Positions 15,216 to 23,805 are shown, counted from the first letter of the stretch. The stretch: 25,691 bases of DNA from an uncultured Blautia sp. (GCA_900765525.1 CAAFRY010000050.1:1-25691), one strand, 5' to 3'. Numbers and translations: made by a program. Notes: generated by a model not told the origin, from the sequence alone.

Positions 15216-16688
15216 ATGTCTGATTTTTCGGATTTATTTTCCCTTTTTATTAAAAACAGAGAGGTCAACGTCAGTGCCCTCACCAGCTACTGCGATTTGG
15301 ACCGCTCTACCATGTATAAACTGATTAACGGAAAACGGACGCCCACATCTAAAAAGCTGGTGCGTAAAATTGCCTCTTTCATGAACTTAAATCCCGTAGA
15401 AACCCAGGAGCTGATAGATTCCTATCTTCTGACAAAGGCCGGCTGGGAAACTTATTACCGCAGAAAAAACGTACTGGAATTTATTTTAGATTTTGACGGA
15501 CTGCATACGGATTCCTCTTTCCCTATACCTTCCTTTCAGGAATTTAAGCTTTTTGCCGGGGAGACTTCCAAAACCTCCGTTCCTCTGACCAGTCAGCTTC
15601 ATCTGGCCTCAGCCATTCAGAAAATACTCCTGGAAGAGGCCGGTTCCTCTGACAACAGCGTATGTATTTTTGCCCAGCCTGAACATCTGCAGACGCTGAA
15701 CATTGCCAGCACTCTGTCCAATTGTCAGCCGGACGTACAGGTTCAGCATATCCTGTGCATCAACAACAATAAAACCTTTATCCGGTCCCAGCAGAACTAT
15801 AATATCCAGTGCCTGAAGAAAATGATTCCACTCTATGGTTCTCTGGGCAATTATCAGCCATATTTCTTCTACGACAATGTAAATTCTCATTTTAATAACC
15901 TGAATATACTGCCCTGTATGTTCATTACAAAAAAATCAGCGGTTTTATGCTCCAGTGAATTAAAAGAAGGAATTTTGTTTACGGACGAGGACATTATCTC
16001 TCTGCTGCGGAAACGATTTGGAGAAATGCTGAAGGGAACCAACCCCTTAACCCAGGAATTTGTTACCGGACTGAATTTCCATTTAAAGAATTTTTCTTCT
16101 ATATATTCCTCGGCCCACGAAGTATACAGCCTCAGTGCGGAGGCCTGTCTGATACCCTTTTTCACAGGGGATTTTGTAGAAAAATATATGTCTCCGGACC
16201 TGCCCCATCGTTCGGAGCTGATGGAGGATTTGAACCAATACATAAAAGCCTTTTCCGGTACAAACCTGCATATATACTTTACCAAGGACGGAATCCTTAA
16301 CTTCCTTATGACAGGCTGTATTCAGGAAATCCCCCAGGGCATCTACACACCGCCTCTGGATTTTCCTGACCGGATAAAGCTCTTACGGAGGCTCTGCGAG
16401 CAGGTAGGCGGAAAGTGGGACATCCGGCTGTTAAAAGGTCCTCTGGATAAATTCCCCATGGCTCTACACCTTTCCGTCACCTCAAATTATGGGTACATGA
16501 TGTTTACCCATCGGAACCGGGAGTTGGTGTATATTATGCTGAAAGAACAGAGTATACTAAATTCCTTCTATGATTTTGCCTGCACTCTGGAAGAAAATGA
16601 AATGCTTGCATCTGAAAAAGAAACCCAGGAGTTTCTCCAAAGCATTCTCCGGCAGAATACTGCTGCTGCAGCTTCACTTTCGCTATAG
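15216..16688 (+). CDS. HTH (XRE-like) regulator with long uncharacterised C-terminal region
   Basis: A 490-residue protein with an N-terminal helix-turn-helix (about residues 17-55: VSALTSYCDLDRSTMYKLING, then a second helix ending SFMNLN). This is the pattern of XRE/Cro DNA-binding domains. The remaining 430 residues have no motif I recognise and no membrane helix; they may be a ligand- or partner-binding domain. The ATG follows a GGAGG site by about nine bases. It is transcribed divergently from the phospho-signalling operon, and the shared 179-bp intergenic region carries an 11-bp inverted repeat, so it is the most likely regulator of that operon and perhaps of itself. Confidence 0.8.
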   Translation: MSDFSDLFSLFIKNREVNVSALTSYCDLDRSTMYKLINGKRTPTSKKLVRKIASFMNLNPVETQELIDSYLLTKAGWETYYRRKNVLEFILDFDGLHTDSSFPIPSFQEFKLFAGETSKTSVPLTSQLHLASAIQKILLEEAGSSDNSVCIFAQPEHLQTLNIASTLSNCQPDVQVQHILCINNNKTFIRSQQNYNIQCLKKMIPLYGSLGNYQPYFFYDNVNSHFNNLNILPCMFITKKSAVLCSSELKEGILFTDEDIISLLRKRFGEMLKGTNPLTQEFVTGLNFHLKNFSSIYSSAHEVYSLSAEACLIPFFTGDFVEKYMSPDLPHRSELMEDLNQYIKAFSGTNLHIYFTKDGILNFLMTGCIQEIPQGIYTPPLDFPDRIKLLRRLCEQVGGKWDIRLLKGPLDKFPMALHLSVTSNYGYMMFTHRNRELVYIMLKEQSILNSFYDFACTLEENEMLASEKETQEFLQSILRQNTAAAASLSL

Positions 16689-16802
16689 TAAGCGGATATG
16701 CATACTAATGCAGACAGCGCTATATAGGAAAACCAGACTGTTCCCTGCTTCACGCTCACATCACCTGACTTCACGCTTGCACCACCTGGCCAGGGGAATA
16801 TC

Positions 16803-16967
16803 CTAGTGTACTGACACGTTTACATTTCAACAAATGACTTGCCTTAATTTCCATCTGCTGCGTTGTCGTCAATCAACGTAGCCACCGCTACGTCTCATTC
16901 CTCCGCCTTGCAGAATGAAAATTTATTCTACGTCATTATTCTGAAAATGAACGTGCCAGCACACTAG
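16803..16967 (+). repeat. MITE-like palindromic repeat, copy 1
   Basis: A 165-bp element bounded by CTAGTGT and ACACTAG, with imperfect terminal inverted repeats of about 25 bp (TAGTGTACTGACACGTT against TAGTGTGCTGGCACGTT). Its core has TCTGCTGCGTT, a CGTAGC/GCTACG hairpin, CTCATTC and GCCTTGCAGA. The same ordered core occurs in opposite orientation in the element at 21671-21834, so the two belong to one family. There is no room for a transposase; it would move in trans, if at all. The rest of the 16689-17170 gap contains no convincing gene, only this repeat and the hairpin after glgB. Confidence 0.75.
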
Positions 16968-17097
16968 ATTTCTTCTAAAAATAAATTTTATATTCCTTGG
17001 GAAATCATTGGCCGATTGGCCTTGAACTGTATCTTTACTCTATCACATCATCCTATAGGAAACAATTGGTAATACTGCTGAAAATATAGATGAATTT

Positions 17098-17124
17098 GGG
17101 GCTGTCGCATAATGCAACAGCCCC
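17098..17124 (-). terminator. Hairpin downstream of the branching-enzyme gene (candidate terminator)
   Basis: GGGGCTGT (17098-17105) and ACAGCCCC (17117-17124) pair, and an inner GCA/TGC extends the stem. It sits about 45 bases after the glgB stop on the minus strand. The bases that follow on that strand (AAATTC, then T-rich a little further) are a poor U-tract, so termination is likely but not certain. Confidence 0.5.
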
Positions 17125-17170
17125 ATGTTATGTCTCATACCTATATGCAGCTGCAGAGGCCTTTAAGGCT

Positions 17171-19075
17171 TTAGAACAAAAATACTGCAACCCCATATGC
17201 CGGCAGCGGATAAGCGAAGGAATAGGGTCTTCCGTCACATTCTTTCTTCACTGCCTTGTAAATAATCTGCTCTTTATGCTCCTGGCCGCCGAACTCCGGC
17301 TCCCGGCTGTTGAGAATCAGCTTGTACTGTTTTCTCTTGGGTACTCCTACCCGGTAATCGTCTCTGGCCACAGGCGTGTAGTTAATGACAAACAGCAGGT
17401 TATTGCGGCCTGTGGGGGACATTCGCATAAAGCTGTAAATACTTCTGCTGGCGTCATCTGCATTTATCCACTCCAGGCCCTGAGAATTCCGGTCATTAGC
17501 GTACAGCGCCGGGTACTTCTTATACAATGCCAGAAGTTCCTTCACATAATGCTGAAGCTGCTGATGGCTCTGTTCACCCAGCAGGTACCAATCCAGCTCT
17601 CTCTCCTCGCTCCACTCCTGATACTGGCCAAAATCCTGCCCCATAAACAAAAGCTTCTTGCCGGGATGGCCAATCATATAAGAATATCCTGCCTTCAGAT
17701 TTTCAAACTTGTCCTGGCCAAGGCCGGGCATTTTATTTATCATGGAGCATTTCAGATGTACCACTTCATCATGAGAAAGTACAAGGACATAATGCTCACT
17801 ATAGGCGTAAGTAGTGGAAAACGTCATTTTATGGTGATTGTATTTCCTGAAATAGGGGTCCAGCTTCATATACTCCAGGAAATCGTGCATCCAGCCCATA
17901 TTCCATTTCAGGCTGAAGCCTAAGCCCCCGTCTTCAGGCGCTCCTGTAACCATAGGCCATGCGGTAGACTCCTCGGCAATCATCACCGTTCCCTTGTGCT
18001 TGCCCAGAACCACGGAGTTCAAGTGCCTGAAGAATTCAATGGCCTCCAGATTTTTATTTTCTCCATACTGATTCGGTACCCACTGTCCCTGCTGCCTTCC
18101 GTAATCCAGATACAGCATGGAAGCCACAGCGTCTACCCGAAGCCCGTCTACATGATATTCTTCAATCCAGAACAAGGCATTGGCAATAAGGAAATTTTTC
18201 ACTTCATTTTTGCCATAGTCAAAAACCTTGGTTCCCCAGTCCGGATGCTCCCCTTTTCTGGGGTCTGCATATTCATAGGTTGGCGTTCCGTCAAAGTCAG
18301 CCAGCCCATGGGCATCTCTGGGGAAATGGGCCGGTACCCAGTCCAGAATAACGCCGATTTTATGTTTATGCATATAGTTTACAAAATACCGGAAATCTTC
18401 CGGGGTTCCATAGCGGGAGGTCGGCGCATAATAGCCGGTTACCTGATACCCCCAGGAGCCGTCAAAGGGATGTTCTGCAATCCCCATCAATTCCACATGG
18501 GTGTATCCCATTTCCTTTACATAATCTGCCAGGGCGTGAGCCAGTTCCCTGTAATTATAAAAGCCCTTGTCATCCTCCCCCTCTGCCGGATGTTTCTTCC
18601 AGGAACCGGGATGAACCTCATAGATGGCCATGGCATCCTTATCCACGTCAAAGGACTGCCGTTTATTCATCCATACACTGTCGCTCCATTTAAATCCGGT
18701 CAAATCCGTAACCCGGGAGGCTGTTCCCGGCCTCATCTCCGCCCAGTTAGCGTAAGGGTCTGCCTTATACAGCTTTTCTCCTTTATAGGTGGTAATACAA
18801 TATTTGTACAAATCTCCCACTCTTACTTTAGGGATGAAAAGCTGATAAATTCCCATATCATTGTCACATTTCATTACATTAGCTTCCGGGTCCCAGTCAT
18901 TAAAGTTTCCCACTACAGATACTGATGTAGCATGGGGCGCCCACACTGCAAAAAACACGCCCTCTTTCTTTCTTTGGGTTCCCGGATGAGCCCCGAAAAG
19001 TTTATAGATTTCATAATGCGTTCCCTGTCCGTACAGGTAGCGGTCCAGTTCCGTTACTTTCATATTGTTTCCCAT
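17171..19075 (-). CDS. glgB: 1,4-alpha-glucan (glycogen) branching enzyme
   Basis: A 634-residue GH13 enzyme that cuts alpha-1,4-glucan chains and rejoins them by alpha-1,6 links. It has an N-terminal CBM48-like domain (about 20-120, FAVWAPHATSVSVVGNFNDW), then a TIM-barrel with the GlgB signatures: DWVPAHFP (245-252), DGLRVDAVASM with nucleophile Asp315, AEES with the acid/base Glu at 368/369, and LSHDEV. A C-terminal beta domain ends the protein. Length is normal for the family. A GGGGAAG site nine bases upstream supports the ATG at 19075. It follows the amylase-like gene by 27 bases and is probably co-transcribed with it and the TetR gene. No glgA, C, D or P is present in the window. Confidence 0.96.
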   Translation of the reverse strand: MGNNMKVTELDRYLYGQGTHYEIYKLFGAHPGTQRKKEGVFFAVWAPHATSVSVVGNFNDWDPEANVMKCDNDMGIYQLFIPKVRVGDLYKYCITTYKGEKLYKADPYANWAEMRPGTASRVTDLTGFKWSDSVWMNKRQSFDVDKDAMAIYEVHPGSWKKHPAEGEDDKGFYNYRELAHALADYVKEMGYTHVELMGIAEHPFDGSWGYQVTGYYAPTSRYGTPEDFRYFVNYMHKHKIGVILDWVPAHFPRDAHGLADFDGTPTYEYADPRKGEHPDWGTKVFDYGKNEVKNFLIANALFWIEEYHVDGLRVDAVASMLYLDYGRQQGQWVPNQYGENKNLEAIEFFRHLNSVVLGKHKGTVMIAEESTAWPMVTGAPEDGGLGFSLKWNMGWMHDFLEYMKLDPYFRKYNHHKMTFSTTYAYSEHYVLVLSHDEVVHLKCSMINKMPGLGQDKFENLKAGYSYMIGHPGKKLLFMGQDFGQYQEWSEERELDWYLLGEQSHQQLQHYVKELLALYKKYPALYANDRNSQGLEWINADDASRSIYSFMRMSPTGRNNLLFVINYTPVARDDYRVGVPKRKQYKLILNSREPEFGGQEHKEQIIYKAVKKECDGRPYSFAYPLPAYGVAVFLF

Positions 19076-19102
19076 AAAAATCTTCCCCTTTAATATCTTA
19101 AA

Positions 19103-20461
19103 TTAACGCATCTCCCAAAATGCGCTTCCTGCTGCTTTTATCGAAACGTGGATTTTCCCATTTTCCACAATTTCTTCTTCTCCTGTTTCTAAGTTTACAT
19201 AAGTTCTGTCCTGGAAAGGTACCGGAATAAAAAGTTCTGCTTCTTTTTCATCATTATTTACTGCTGTCAGAAGGCCGTCTTTCTCTGTAAATCTGGCGAA
19301 AGCATACTGCCGGTTTGTCAGCAGCAGCTCACGGTATCTTCCTTCTGCCAGACAACTGCTAAACTTCTTATGCAGCTGTCCCAGCTTTTTCACCCACTCT
19401 AAAACCGGTGAATCCTTCACCTCTTCCAGCATTTTCTCATCAACTCTAGGTCTGAGAGGGTCGTCGTTGGCCCCCTCCTTCCTGCCCTCTATGCCCCATT
19501 CAGAGCCATAATACAGGGAAGGAATTCCCGGAAGCGTATAGAGAAGGGTATACACCGGATAAATATGTTCTTTCACCTTCAATTTCGTAAAAATCCTATC
19601 CACGTCATGGTTATCTACAAAAGAATACAGCTTCATCCCCCTGTAGATTCCCCCGTTTTCATCAAACTCTCTGCGGATAGTGTGTGCAATCTCGAAATAA
19701 TTATGGTCGTTATGTCCGGAATACAATCCCTTGTGAAGCTCATAATTGGTTACGCTGTGGAGCATTTTTTGACCGTCCTGGATATAGCGGCTGTAATCTC
19801 CGTGGATTACTTCCCCCATCAGCCAGAAGTCCTCCTTCCTGCTCTGGGTGCGTCTCCTCATCTCCTCCATAAAATAAAAATCCAGACAATCCGCACAATC
19901 CAGCCGGATTCCGTCAATATCAAAGGTATCTATCCAAAAATCTATCACATCCAGAAGATAATCTCTCACCTGAGGGTTCTGGAGATTTAAATTGGCCAGC
20001 TCATAGCAGTTCCTCCAGGCCTCATAGCTAAAGCCATCATTATAAGGGCTGTTCCAACCGAAATTAACTCCCTTATACCAGTCCCTGTAGGGGGACCCTT
20101 CTCTGTTTTTCTGAATATCCTGAAATGCAAAAAATTCTCTACCCGTATGGTTGAAAACCCCATCTACAACGATTTTGATATTTTTTTCATGGGCTTTTTT
20201 CACAAAAGCGGTAAAATCCTGGTTATCCCCCAGTCTCCGGTCCACCATCTTATAATCTCTGGTGTCATAGCCATGGGTGGTAGATTCAAATAGAGGACCA
20301 ATATAAACCGCTGTACAGCCAATCTCTTCTATATGGTCCAGCCACCGCTCCATCTCCGGAAACCTGTGACTCACCTCCTCCTGTCTGTTTTCTTTTGGCG
20401 CCCCTGTCATACCTATGGGGTAAATATGATAAAATACTGCCTCCTCATACCACGGTGTCAT
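19103..20461 (-). CDS. GH13 alpha-amylase-family glycosidase
   Basis: A cytoplasmic GH13 enzyme of about 452 residues (no signal peptide). The catalytic regions are clear: VVDGVFNH, DGIRLDCAD (nucleophile Asp about 188), GEVIHGD (acid/base Glu about 217) and FVDNHD, with a TLPGIPSLYYG strand before the C-terminal beta domain. The ATG at 20461 is chosen because AGGAGG lies seven to eight bases before it; an in-frame ATG at 20479 overlaps the TetR stop and has no such site. It probably hydrolyses or rearranges maltodextrins or glycogen alongside the branching enzyme. The exact substrate cannot be read from the sequence. Confidence 0.92.
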   Translation of the reverse strand: MTPWYEEAVFYHIYPIGMTGAPKENRQEEVSHRFPEMERWLDHIEEIGCTAVYIGPLFESTTHGYDTRDYKMVDRRLGDNQDFTAFVKKAHEKNIKIVVDGVFNHTGREFFAFQDIQKNREGSPYRDWYKGVNFGWNSPYNDGFSYEAWRNCYELANLNLQNPQVRDYLLDVIDFWIDTFDIDGIRLDCADCLDFYFMEEMRRRTQSRKEDFWLMGEVIHGDYSRYIQDGQKMLHSVTNYELHKGLYSGHNDHNYFEIAHTIRREFDENGGIYRGMKLYSFVDNHDVDRIFTKLKVKEHIYPVYTLLYTLPGIPSLYYGSEWGIEGRKEGANDDPLRPRVDEKMLEEVKDSPVLEWVKKLGQLHKKFSSCLAEGRYRELLLTNRQYAFARFTEKDGLLTAVNNDEKEAELFIPVPFQDRTYVNLETGEEEIVENGKIHVSIKAAGSAFWEMR

Positions 20462-20475
20462 GTGTTTTCCTCCTG

Positions 20476-21066
20476 TCATGAATATATTCCGTATAAAAAT
20501 TGATGTACAATCTCATAAGTGGTCTCGTTGGAAATCTCAAATTTTTCGTTATCTGAAAGACCATAGCTTACTGTCATAATATGGTGGTTCAGAAAGCCGG
20601 TGAATCCCACTGCAAATAATCTCTGTCTTCCCCTCATATTTCCCAGCTGAGGAGCCGCATCTTCAAAGATACCCACTATGATTTTATAATAGCTTTCAAT
20701 AAATGGAGCCACTGTCTTATAAGCCTCATTTTCTCTGCCTGCGTAAAACAGAGACAGCATGAAAAGATAAAATTTTTCATTGGTGGCTGCGAAATTAAAA
20801 AACTGCCTGGCCACCTTGTATAAAACCTCCGGCAGCTGCTCTCCTGTCCCTATGACTTCTAAAACTTCCTTCTGCATGATACCGTACCTGCTTTCCAGAA
20901 GATTTCTCAAAAGTCCCAGTTTGCTTCCGAAATAATAATAAAGGGTGGGCTTTGTCACGCCTGCCCGGTCCACGATTTCCTGCACTCCCACTGCATCATA
21001 TCCTCTGGCATAAAACAAATCCAGCGCAGCGTTTAAAATCAGTTCTCTGTTGTCCAACTCTGTCAC
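20476..21066 (-). CDS. TetR-family transcriptional regulator of the glucan operon
   Basis: A typical TetR/AcrR repressor of about 196 residues. The DNA-binding domain begins TELDNRELILNAALDLF and contains the helix-turn-helix GVQEIVDRAGVTKPTLYYYFGSK; the remainder is the variable helical ligand domain. The GTG at 21066 is chosen because it places the HTH at the usual distance from the N-terminus. The ATGs at 21102 and 21117 are possible, but an ATG at 21159 is excluded because a good promoter lies inside that extension. The amylase gene follows after 14 bases. A palindrome between its own -35 and -10 suggests autorepression and control of the amylase and glgB, perhaps relieved by a sugar or metabolite. 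Confidence 0.88.
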   Translation of the reverse strand: MTELDNRELILNAALDLFYARGYDAVGVQEIVDRAGVTKPTLYYYFGSKLGLLRNLLESRYGIMQKEVLEVIGTGEQLPEVLYKVARQFFNFAATNEKFYLFMLSLFYAGRENEAYKTVAPFIESYYKIIVGIFEDAAPQLGNMRGRQRLFAVGFTGFLNHHIMTVSYGLSDNEKFEISNETTYEIVHQFLYGIYS

Positions 21067-21123
21067 CGCCCTTTTCCATAAACGGATACGCCAAACAGGC
21101 ATATCCACAACTTTCATATCCCC

Positions 21124-21152
21124 ATTATACCAATCGGTATATAAAAAATCAA
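21124..21152 (-). promoter_or_regulatory. Promoter of the TetR-amylase-glgB operon with embedded palindromic operator
   Basis: On the minus strand TTGATT (21147-21152) and a perfect TATAAT (21124-21129) are spaced by exactly 17 bases. Within the spacer, and overlapping the -10, is the palindrome TATACC-AATC-GGTATA (21126-21141), a typical size and position for a TetR-family operator. Transcription would start near 21117, which rules out the longest reading of the TetR gene. Confidence 0.75.
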
Positions 21153-21279
21153 CCACCATCTGTAAGAATTCTCATGAACCAGAACTTCGTCTCAGCGCAA
21201 GGCTGAAAGCTTATCATACCCTGCCCTCTGATAGATTTCCGTCAATTCCTAAACTGTACCAGACGACAGAAGATATGCT

Positions 21280-21579
21280 TCACAAATACTTCAAATTGTT
21301 ACGGATACGGAATATATATATCAATAAAAGAAAGAACAATAATATGACATGTATATAACCGGGAAGGTTATGCAGCAGGGAAAGAAACAAGAGCAAGAAA
21401 ACCACCGCCAGTAGAAAATGAACCACAATCTGCTCCTTATACCAATGCACATACTTGTCCTCTGGCAAATCATATCTGTTATGTGGTTTTATAATCAGCA
21501 TTTTAATGGCAGACAGAATATAAAACACAGACAAAACACCTGAAATGGTAAATACCACGTTTATTAGGGCAAATAACAT
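21280..21579 (-). CDS. Small three-helix membrane protein (hypothetical)
   Basis: A 99-residue protein with hydrophobic helices at about 3-25, 50-70 and 75-92, and a hydrophilic loop between the first two (KPHNRYDLPEDKYVHWYKEQ). The ATG at 21579 is chosen because a perfect AGGAGGTG lies seven bases upstream; an upstream in-frame ATG at 21627 lacks this. It stands alone between the TetR promoter and a palindromic repeat. The family is not recognised and there is no direct evidence linking it to glucan metabolism. Confidence 0.65.
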   Translation of the reverse strand: MLFALINVVFTISGVLSVFYILSAIKMLIIKPHNRYDLPEDKYVHWYKEQIVVHFLLAVVFLLLFLSLLHNLPGYIHVILLFFLLLIYIFRIRNNLKYL

Positions 21580-21670
21580 ACTGAAACACCTCCTGCAGAA
21601 GTATTTAAAACTTCTTCCCCTTCCCATTCATGTTTTATGCACAATAGTTCCTATTTAATAATACACTAAT

Positions 21671-21834
21671 TATACCTTCAGTGTACAGAGGTCGAAGAGC
21701 CGGAAGGAGCTAAATATGCATTTCTGCAAGGCACTTGAATGAGGCGTACTGGAGGTACGCCAATTGAAAGTAACGCAGCAGAAGTGCATATTCAGCCGTT
21801 CCGACCGTTTGGCCCCTTGTACACTAAAGGTATA
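21671..21834 (-). repeat. MITE-like palindromic repeat, copy 2
   Basis: A 164-bp element bounded by TATACCTTCAGTGTACA and its near-perfect inverted copy (16 of 17 bases). Most of its length can fold into one long imperfect hairpin whose tip is GGCGTAC-loop-GTACGCC. Read on the minus strand its core has TCTGCTGCGTT, TCAAT, CGTA/TACG, CTCATTC and GCCTTGCAGA in the same order and spacing as copy 1 at 16803-16967. It lies about 90 bases upstream of the small membrane protein gene and downstream of the alpha-glucosidase gene. Confidence 0.8.
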
Positions 21835-21939
21835 GTAAAAAAAGTACACACAAGCCTCTGTAAACCCGGGTTGCCGCTACACAGGGGCAAGTTCACTTTC
21901 ATGGATGCCAAGCATAAACAAAAATGTGGACAAAGCAAC

Positions 21940-21960
21940 TGCCGGAGATAATCTCCGGCA
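21940..21960 (-). terminator. Hairpin downstream of the alpha-glucosidase gene (candidate terminator)
   Basis: TGCCGGAGA (21940-21948) and TCTCCGGCA (21952-21960) form a 9-bp GC-rich stem with a 3-base loop, 30 bases after the gene's stop codon on the minus strand. The downstream bases (GTTGCTTTG) are only weakly T-rich. The remaining gap to the palindromic repeat (about 21840-21935) shows no gene. Confidence 0.55.
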
Positions 21961-21990
21961 ATCCTTTATCCGCAATATAGCAGAAATACT

Positions 21991-23547
21991 TTATTTCACC
22001 TTTATAAAGCTTGCGCTTGCAGCGGGAACCTTCAGCGTTCCATTCTTCAGCTGGGCCTCGCCGTTGTAAGAATAAATAACCTCTTCTCCGTCCGGTGCGT
22101 CGATTTCGCAGGTAACCTCTTTACCGGAAGGATTTACAGCGATTACAATAGTTTCTTCTTCTCCGGTACGTTTGTAAACCAACGGATAAGCATTATCCTC
22201 AGCATATAAAAATTCCACAGGCGCATTGCTCTGAAGAGCCTGATGCGCTAATCTTACCTGAATCAGCTTCTTTACCTCATGGTAAAGAGAATTTTCATCT
22301 GCCATCTGCTTCTTTACCGTAGGCCGATTCTTATCCGGGTCAATCATGATATACAGCTCTTCCGGCTTAGCGCTGGAGAATCCGGCATTTGTGCTGTCAT
22401 CCCACTGCATAGGGCTTCTGGCCCCGGTCCTCTCATAACCGCCCTCTACGGAACGGATGCCTTCCAGATAATTCATGCCGATTTCATCTCCATAGTAGAT
22501 GAATGGAGCTCCCGGCATAGACAGAAGGAAGGCAAAAGCAACTTTTACTTCCTCGTCGTCCAGTTTATCCTTAATACGAGTCATGTCATGGTCACCGGAA
22601 GGAATACAGATAAGCCCTTTTCCGTTGGTTTTTCCGTAATTTTCTTTGTAAAGTCTGATAAATTCTCCGATGCTTCCCTTTCCTTCTCTCTTAAAATATG
22701 GGTTTTCGCAGCGGAATAAATCATTGTAGTGGGAAGGTCCGAAATGCAGAAGGAAGTCCATATGATAACCGCCTTCCAGGGATTTGTCCGGCTGTCCCCA
22801 TTCAGAAATCATAGCAGCCTCCGGGAACTCTTCGTCCAGGAATTTACGGAAATCCTGCCACAGCTCAATGGTCCCCTTGCCGTCCTCATCATTCTTTACC
22901 AGAGAGCCTGCCATATCTACACGGAATCCGTCGCAGCCCATTCCCAGCCAGAAACGCATAACATCCTTCATGGCCTCTCTGGTTGCCATGGCCTCAGGTG
23001 AATGCATGTCCTTCTGCCAGGACTCTGTCACCTTATAAAATCCATAGTTCAATGCCGGCTGTGTGGTGTAGTAGTTAGCAGCACAGGAACCGTCACGGTC
23101 AGAAAGTCCACGAATACAGCCTTTTATATTTCCTACACCGTCAAAGTCCTTCCATGCTTTGTCTGTCCAGATGTATCTGTGGGAAAACTCATTTTCCTCA
23201 GGGCTTAAAGAAGCCTTAAACCAAGGATGTTCAATAGAAGTATGACCAGGTACTAAATCCAGGATTACATGAAGTCCTTTTTCATGAGCCTTCTGAAACA
23301 GTTCCTTTAAATCTTCATTTGTTCCGTATCTTGGCGCTGCCTTGCAGTAGTCGGCTACATCGTAGCCTGCATCGGAAAATGGGGAAACAAAGCAGGGGTT
23401 CAGCCACAGCGCATTACAGCCCAGCTCCTTTATGTAGTCCAGCTTTTTGATAATTCCCTGAAAATCTCCGATTCCGTCCCCGTTGGTATCTAAGAAAGTC
23501 TGGGGATAAATTTCATAAAAAATCGCATTGTCCAGCCACTTTGGCAT
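21991..23547 (-). CDS. GH13 alpha-glucosidase / oligo-1,6-glucosidase-like enzyme with unusual motifs
   Basis: A 518-residue cytoplasmic GH13 protein. The start resembles oligo-1,6-glucosidases: IFYEIYPQTF and the calcium-type loop DTNGDGIGD (20-28). Catalytic positions are present: GFRVDM with nucleophile Asp211, ISEW with acid/base Glu249, and the final Asp321 in SGDHD. Two usually invariant neighbours differ: region I reads DLVPGH (97-102) where DxVxNH is typical, and the last region reads GDHD where NHD is typical. It probably releases glucose from short alpha-glucans, but substrate or activity may be changed. An AGGAGG site eight bases upstream supports the ATG. It is a single-gene unit. 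Confidence 0.9.
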   Translation of the reverse strand: MPKWLDNAIFYEIYPQTFLDTNGDGIGDFQGIIKKLDYIKELGCNALWLNPCFVSPFSDAGYDVADYCKAAPRYGTNEDLKELFQKAHEKGLHVILDLVPGHTSIEHPWFKASLSPEENEFSHRYIWTDKAWKDFDGVGNIKGCIRGLSDRDGSCAANYYTTQPALNYGFYKVTESWQKDMHSPEAMATREAMKDVMRFWLGMGCDGFRVDMAGSLVKNDEDGKGTIELWQDFRKFLDEEFPEAAMISEWGQPDKSLEGGYHMDFLLHFGPSHYNDLFRCENPYFKREGKGSIGEFIRLYKENYGKTNGKGLICIPSGDHDMTRIKDKLDDEEVKVAFAFLLSMPGAPFIYYGDEIGMNYLEGIRSVEGGYERTGARSPMQWDDSTNAGFSSAKPEELYIMIDPDKNRPTVKKQMADENSLYHEVKKLIQVRLAHQALQSNAPVEFLYAEDNAYPLVYKRTGEEETIVIAVNPSGKEVTCEIDAPDGEEVIYSYNGEAQLKNGTLKVPAASASFIKVK

Positions 23548-23572
23548 AATCTTGTCCTCCTGTTACCTTATC

Positions 23573-23611
23573 CTCAGTGTACAAAGGGCCAAACACCTCT
23601 TGTACACTAAG
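23573..23611. repeat. 39-bp palindrome: internally deleted member of the repeat family
   Basis: CTCAGTGTACAA (23573-23584) and TTGTACACTAAG (23600-23611) form a near-perfect inverted repeat around AGGGCCAAACACCTC. The first half matches one end of copy 2 (AGTGTACAA, GGGCCAAAC) and the second half matches its other end (AGTGTACA, AGAGGT), so this looks like a copy reduced to its two termini. It lies 26 bases before the alpha-glucosidase start codon, within the leader or promoter of that gene. Confidence 0.65.
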
Positions 23612-23805
23612 AATATTCTTTTTTATTGTTCACGCACCGCTTATCTTTTTTCCTGCGGTCCGCAGCTCCCTTATGTGCATCATTTTAATACATCCTACCC
23701 CTGGAGTCCTGCGATTATCTGATTAAAAAATACGATATTTTGACTTTTCTGTATTCCAACTTTTTCAATCAGATTATCTGGCCTGCAATCCATTCTGATT
23801 CTCCA

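Noticed and set aside
17090..18925. Two long plus-strand frames (277 and 309 codons) opposite glgB
   Set aside because: They are antisense shadows of a clearly conserved branching enzyme with full catalytic motifs.
21739..21951. 70-codon plus-strand frame over palindromic repeat copy 2
   Set aside because: It is made of the inverted-repeat element and its flank, with no ribosome binding site.
23713..23780. Direct repeat GATTATCTG at 23713-23721 and 23772-23780 upstream of the retron
   Set aside because: Nine bases in an AT-rich stretch, only two copies and no inverted partner; likely chance, though a binding site cannot be excluded.
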